From assembly GCA_009693575.1 (NCBI GenBank), contig SHWZ01000007.1, positions 1 through 64,000 on the forward strand: DNA of 64,000 nucleotides, written 5' to 3'. Below are positions 59,467-64,000 of this stretch, in pieces. The stretch comes from Flavobacteriaceae bacterium (GTDB taxonomy: Bacteria; Bacteroidota; Bacteroidia; UKL13-3). How positions within the stretch are numbered: the first letter of the stretch is position 1; the number at the start of each line of letters is the position of its first letter. Under the pieces are notes generated by a model. That model made no database searches. It was not told the origin of the DNA and saw only the letters and a program-made list of their open reading frames with translations. Made by a program: the position numbers and the translations under genes.

Positions 59467-60393
59467 ATGGAAGTTTTCCATTCGCTAGAATCGTTTCTCG
59501 AATGCAAAGGGAATGTAGTCACTTTGGGTGCATTTGACGGGGTGCATTTAGGCCACCGAAAGATTATTGAAAGGCTGATTTCGCAAGCAAAGGAACTAGA
59601 TAGTCAATCCACCTTAATCACATTTCATCCGCACCCACGCATGGTGCTCTATCCTGAGAACAAAAGCCTAAAATTACTTACTACCATTCAGGAAAGGATA
59701 AACCTGCTCGATAGGACAGGTATAGACAATTTAATACTTTTACCCTTCACTTTAGAATTTTCAAAAATATCAGCCGAGAAATTTATTCGAGATTTTTTGA
59801 TAGAAAAAATCGGTGCGGAGGTATTAGTAATAGGCCACGACCACCGCTTTGGGAAAAACCGGGAAGGAGATATTGATACATTGAAACAATTGAGTAAAGT
59901 TTATCCATTAAGAATTGAAGAAATACCTCCTCAGGAAGTGGACGAAATAGCCATTAGCAGTACTAAAATACGGAACTATATTCAACATGGGGAGGTAAAG
60001 GCAGCAAAGGGTTTACTTGGCAGAAACTATACCTTAACTGGTAAGGTAATAGAAGGTAAAAAGCTAGGAAATCAGTTGGGATTTCCAACGGCTAATTTGG
60101 GTGAGATTGACCCATGTAAATTAATACCCAAAGATGGTGTTTATGCTATCAAAGTTTATACAAGTGTAGGTGAGTTTGGCGGCATGATGAACATTGGTTT
60201 TCGTCCCACAGTTGATGGAATAATTCATGCGATTGAAGTACATATTTTCAATTTTGACCGAGATATCTATGGGCAGCCACTCACCATCGGTTTTGTAGAC
60301 AGGATAAGAGACGAGCATAAATTTGCCAACAGAGATGCGTTGAAAAGTCAGCTACATTCGGACAAGGCAACCGCCCTAAGTTTGCTGCTATAA
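59467..60393 (+). CDS. ribF: Bifunctional riboflavin kinase / FAD synthetase
   Basis: 'NVVTLGAFDGVHLGHRKIIERL', 'VIGHDHRFGKNREGDIDTL', 'SSTKIRNYIQHGEVKAAKGLLGRNYTLTGKVIEGKKLGNQLGFPTANL'. Confidence 0.97.
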   Translation: MEVFHSLESFLECKGNVVTLGAFDGVHLGHRKIIERLISQAKELDSQSTLITFHPHPRMVLYPENKSLKLLTTIQERINLLDRTGIDNLILLPFTLEFSKISAEKFIRDFLIEKIGAEVLVIGHDHRFGKNREGDIDTLKQLSKVYPLRIEEIPPQEVDEIAISSTKIRNYIQHGEVKAAKGLLGRNYTLTGKVIEGKKLGNQLGFPTANLGEIDPCKLIPKDGVYAIKVYTSVGEFGGMMNIGFRPTVDGIIHAIEVHIFNFDRDIYGQPLTIGFVDRIRDEHKFANRDALKSQLHSDKATALSLLL

Positions 60394-60401
60394 GTAAGCT
60401 C

Positions 60402-61364
60402 GTGTTTCGCAAACTATTTTACTCTCTTTTTCTATGCATTGGATGTTGTGTGGCCGCCCATTCTCAGGTGACACAGCGGCCTGATACATTGGCTGGCTAC
60501 ATAGTTGAGGAAGGAGAAGACGAGGATGATTCGGAGCTATCTGTTGATTCCCTTTTTATTGATGTAGCCCGACCATCCTCATTTCAGTTTGATACTATTT
60601 TTGCACCCTGCTTTGACTTGTATAAATGCTGGGATACGATTGTGATTGATCCTTACCGGGAAGGGCTAGTACCACTTACCGATACATTGAAGATAGTGCT
60701 GGGAGATAGCGACGATTGTTTCTTTTATCCGCCTTGCCTCAATAATATTACTTCTGGATTCGGCTATCGGCGTTGGGGCAGGCGATATATGAAATTCCAT
60801 TACGGAATTGACTTTAGCCTCAAAACTGGCGACCAAATTTATGCAGCATTTGATGGTGTAGTTCGAATTGCTAAATATAGCGATAGCTATGGATACATGG
60901 TGGTCATTCGTCACTACAATGGCTTTGAAACCTTGTATGGACATTTCAGTAAGCTATTGGTATATTCTGGGCAAAGCATTAGGGCAGGAGAAACGATAGG
61001 ACTTGGCGGCAGTACAGGGCACAGTACCGGGAGTCACCTACATTTGGAGATTCGTTTCAAGGGAAAACCTTTAGACCCATCAAAGATTATTGCGTTCGAC
61101 AGAAAGCAATTGTTTAGTGATACAGTCAACCTCAACTCTGACTATTTTGCTCACCTCAAACTGCATAAGGAATTATACAACAACGGTAAACGCTGGGGTA
61201 CATACAAAGCTCCTAAAGGAAAGTTGTATCATAAAGTTCGTCGTGGTGAAAGCATTTATCACCTAGCACATAAATACCACACTACGGTAGGCCGCATTTG
61301 CAAACTGAACCACATCAGCAAACGCACCAAGTTGAAGGCCGGAAGGAGGTTAAGGGTGAGATAA
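60402..61364 (+). CDS. M23 family peptidase with C-terminal LysM domain
   Basis: 'FHYGIDFSLKTGDQIYAAFDGVVRIAKYSDSYGYMVVIRHYNGFETLYGHFSKLLV..GSTGHSTGSHLHLEIRFKG'; 'YHKVRRGESIYHLAHKYHTTVGRICKLNHI' LysM. Confidence 0.95.
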   Translation: MFRKLFYSLFLCIGCCVAAHSQVTQRPDTLAGYIVEEGEDEDDSELSVDSLFIDVARPSSFQFDTIFAPCFDLYKCWDTIVIDPYREGLVPLTDTLKIVLGDSDDCFFYPPCLNNITSGFGYRRWGRRYMKFHYGIDFSLKTGDQIYAAFDGVVRIAKYSDSYGYMVVIRHYNGFETLYGHFSKLLVYSGQSIRAGETIGLGGSTGHSTGSHLHLEIRFKGKPLDPSKIIAFDRKQLFSDTVNLNSDYFAHLKLHKELYNNGKRWGTYKAPKGKLYHKVRRGESIYHLAHKYHTTVGRICKLNHISKRTKLKAGRRLRVR

Positions 61365-62114
61365 AAACGCACTGACTGTTTCAAAGAACAACTCAGGCTG
61401 CTCTGCATGAACCCAATGCCCTGCATTTGGAATTGAAGTCAAAGTAGCATTTGGAAACAATTGCTCCAAATCCATTTCTCCTGTAATATATTTCGAATTC
61501 TCACCTTTCACAAACAGAGTATCACCCATAAATGGCTTTCCGGAAACACCAGAACGAATATGCTCATAATTGTCCCAAATACCTTGTAGGTTGGGCTTCC
61601 ACTTAAACTTACCATTGTCACCACGGCTGAGGTTTTTTAGCAGGAACTGTCGTTCGCCAAAGTCGTTTATCCCGTTCTGTAACAATATTCCTTCTGCTTC
61701 TTTACGAGTAACTATTTCAGCAATCGGTATAGCAAAGAGTGCTTTGAAAATATGGTCGTGGCCTCTTGGGTAGGATTGGGGTTTTATATCTACTACAACT
61801 AATTTTTCTATCTTTTTAGAATGACTTTGGGCTAATTGCATGGCCACTTTACCACCCATACTGTGGCCAATAATATTTGCTTTTTCTATGTCTAGGTCTG
61901 CCATCAATTCAAGTAAATCGGCTACCATGCTTTGGTAACTTATTTCATCAGCATGGCCACTCCGTCCGTGGTTTCGCATGTCAGGCACATATACTTTGAA
62001 GTGTTCTCCAAACCGTTGTGCTATATGATGCCAGTTGTCGGCTGTGCCAAGCAATCCATGAATAATGATGAGCGGTTGACCTTGCCCTATGTAGGCTTTA
62101 TGGTATAGTTTCAC
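61350..62114 (-). CDS. Alpha/beta hydrolase
   Basis: 'PLIIIHGLLGTADNWHHIAQRF', 'ANIIGHSMGGKVAMQLA' nucleophile elbow GHSMG. Confidence 0.93.
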   Translation of the reverse strand: MKLYHKAYIGQGQPLIIIHGLLGTADNWHHIAQRFGEHFKVYVPDMRNHGRSGHADEISYQSMVADLLELMADLDIEKANIIGHSMGGKVAMQLAQSHSKKIEKLVVVDIKPQSYPRGHDHIFKALFAIPIAEIVTRKEAEGILLQNGINDFGERQFLLKNLSRGDNGKFKWKPNLQGIWDNYEHIRSGVSGKPFMGDTLFVKGENSKYITGEMDLEQLFPNATLTSIPNAGHWVHAEQPELFFETVSAFLSHP

Positions 62115-62896
62115 AACGCTTCTCGAAGTCTTACTAATTTCTCCAACAAGCCTTCTAACGAATCAAGCCTTAACATATTTGCACCATCACTTTTGGCCTT
62201 ATCTGGATCTGGATGTGTCTCAATAAAGAGTCCATCAGAACCGGCAGCGATAGCACATTTTGCAATTGTTTCTATCATTTCTGGTCTACCACCTGTGACT
62301 CCCGCCGCTTGGTTGGGCTGTTGCAAGCTATGGGTGCAGTCCATCACGACTGGGTAGCCAAAGGCTTTCATGATGGGGATGCCTCGGAAATCAACAACCA
62401 TATCCTGATAGCCAAACATGCTTCCACGTTCAGTAAGCATTATTTTATTGTTGCCAAAGTTGGCCACTTTGTCGGCTGTAAACTTCATGGCTTCTGGACT
62501 GAGGAACTGCCCCTTTTTAATATTCACTGTCAGGTTAGTCTTGGCTGCTGCTTCTAGTATATCCGTTTGGCGGCATAAAAAAGCAGGGATTTGAAGTATA
62601 TCTACATACTTGGCAGCAAGCTCTGCCTCCTCAGCAGAGTGAATGTCAGTAAGAACTTGAAGACCGATTGTATGTCCTACTTTTTTGATGATTTCCAACC
62701 CAACTTCGTCACCAATCCCAGTGAATGAATCCTTGCTGCTTCGGTTGGCTTTGCGATAGGATGCTTTGAAAATGAAAGGGATTCGAAACCTTTTTGTAAT
62801 TTCCGCTACTTTACCTGCTATGTCCATACAAAGCTGTTCGCTTTCAACTACACACGGACCGGCAATCAGGAAAAAAGGTTTTTGCATCTTAGTCAA
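62111..62896 (-). CDS. kdsA: 3-deoxy-8-phosphooctulonate (KDO-8-P) synthase
   Basis: 'FFLIAGPCVVESEQLCMDIAGKV', 'FKASYRKANRSSKDSFTGIGDEVGLEII', 'LTERGSMFGYQDMVVDFRGIPIMK', 'VMDCTHSLQQPNQ'. Confidence 0.97.
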   Translation of the reverse strand: MTKMQKPFFLIAGPCVVESEQLCMDIAGKVAEITKRFRIPFIFKASYRKANRSSKDSFTGIGDEVGLEIIKKVGHTIGLQVLTDIHSAEEAELAAKYVDILQIPAFLCRQTDILEAAAKTNLTVNIKKGQFLSPEAMKFTADKVANFGNNKIMLTERGSMFGYQDMVVDFRGIPIMKAFGYPVVMDCTHSLQQPNQAAGVTGGRPEMIETIAKCAIAAGSDGLFIETHPDPDKAKSDGANMLRLDSLEGLLEKLVRLREAL

Positions 62897-62994
62897 ATTT
62901 TACTGCAAACATATTGCACCAACAGTTGAGAATGGTACTTCAACTATTTACATTTGCTCTTTCATAATTTATTTAATCGGTTACAAATAAATTA

Positions 62995-63611
62995 ATGTCT
63001 TCCCCTCCTCCGCCCCTGGACACTTGACGACCTTGACAGCTTAATGCTTAATGCCAACAATCCTCATGTTGCTAAAACCATGATGAATGCCTTTCCAAAT
63101 CCTTACAATGAGGATAGTGGTAAGGCATTTATTGCTATTGCTAACGCGGACACTCCCATCCGCTTGTTTGCTATTGAAATTGATGGTAAGGCTGTTGGTG
63201 GTATTGGGCTGCATCAGCAACAGGATATAGCTTGCAAAAACATGGAGCTGGGGTATTGGCTTGGGCATTACTTTGAAAGGAGAAGACAAACTACTTGGTA
63301 CCCTCGGCCTGTGGCGGCTGGAAAAAGAAAACAACCGTGCCGAAATTGGCTACGCCCTTCGCTACGATTTTCAGGGAACAGGAATAATGAAAAAAGCCAT
63401 ACCACCTGTGCTTGCTTTTGGTTTTGAGCAAATGAAACTACATACCATCATGGGCTCTGCCAATCCCGAAAACACATCCTCCTGCTTGATGATGGAACGA
63501 AACGGATTTAACCGGGAAGGAACGTTGCGACAAAGCTGGTTTTTCAATGGTGTGTGTTCTGATTCGGCAATCTATGGAATGTTGGAGGAGGATTATTTTG
63601 CGAAGTCTTAG
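62995..63611 (+). pseudogene. Frameshifted chimera of two GNAT acetyltransferase gene pieces
   Basis: Frame A: '..RPWTLDDLDSLMLNANNPHVAKTMMNAFPNPY..IDGKAVGGIGLHQQQDIACKNMELGYWLG'; frame B: '..GITLKGEDKLLGTLGLWRLEKENNRAEIGYALRYDFQGTGIMKKAIPPVLAFGFEQMKLHTIMGSANPENTSSCLMMERNGFNREGTLRQSW'. Confidence 0.7.
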
Positions 63612-63656
63612 ACCTGTCATATATTTCTTCCATCAAGTATGAAACCTGACAGGTCT
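63610..63656. repeat. Inverted repeat AGACCTGTCA...TGACAGGTCT
   Basis: 10-bp perfect arms 63610-63619 and 63647-63656. Confidence 0.75.
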
Positions 63657-63696
63657 GAATAACTCAAGGTTGTTTGTGCAACCGGTTCAGTAATAC

Positions 63697-63745
63697 AAAA
63701 AAAAAACCACCTCTTCGCAGCGGCAGGGATAGGAGGGTTTGTATA
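63697..63745 (-). terminator. Probable terminator of the ABC-F gene
   Basis: Minus strand AAACCctCC..GAGGtGGTTTTTTTTTT, imperfect stem then T-run. Confidence 0.45.
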
Positions 63746-63769
63746 CCCTCTAGAAGTTTTCAGAGCATT

Positions 63770-64000
<231 letters not shown>

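Overview
The 64 kb window appears to be a Bacteroidota chromosome segment. Support comes from type IX secretion (T9SS) C-terminal sorting domains, alpha-oxoamine synthase and imelysin/DUF1111 genes. Most of it is ordinary housekeeping content: hppD, panD, hldE C-terminal domain, cmk, msrB, dnaE plus a dnaQ-like exonuclease, pdxH, corA, gpsA, dapD, miaB, dnaX, glyS, nnr, selD, arfB, sdhCAB-ribF, kdsA, one tRNA-Leu(GAG), and several secreted proteases (S8, M4, M1, M23). No CRISPR array, phage or intact IS element was seen. The most interesting signals are non-coding or decayed. (i) A ~100-nt multi-stem element at 23430-23530 looks like a structured RNA. (ii) A nested three-way-junction inverted-repeat cluster lies behind the O-antigen ligase gene (4050-4130), with a 12-bp hairpin nearby. 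(iii) A dispersed CCCGATAGCTATCGGG palindrome family is present. (iv) A minus-oriented terminator hairpin at ~55205-55230 has no parent gene. (v) Several genes carry in-frame stops or frameshifts: a T9SS protein, DUF421, a small secreted protein, a GNAT chimera and a CTD remnant. (vi) A porin/Rieske/imelysin/di-haem cluster is present. All product calls come from reading motifs by eye; no database search was run.
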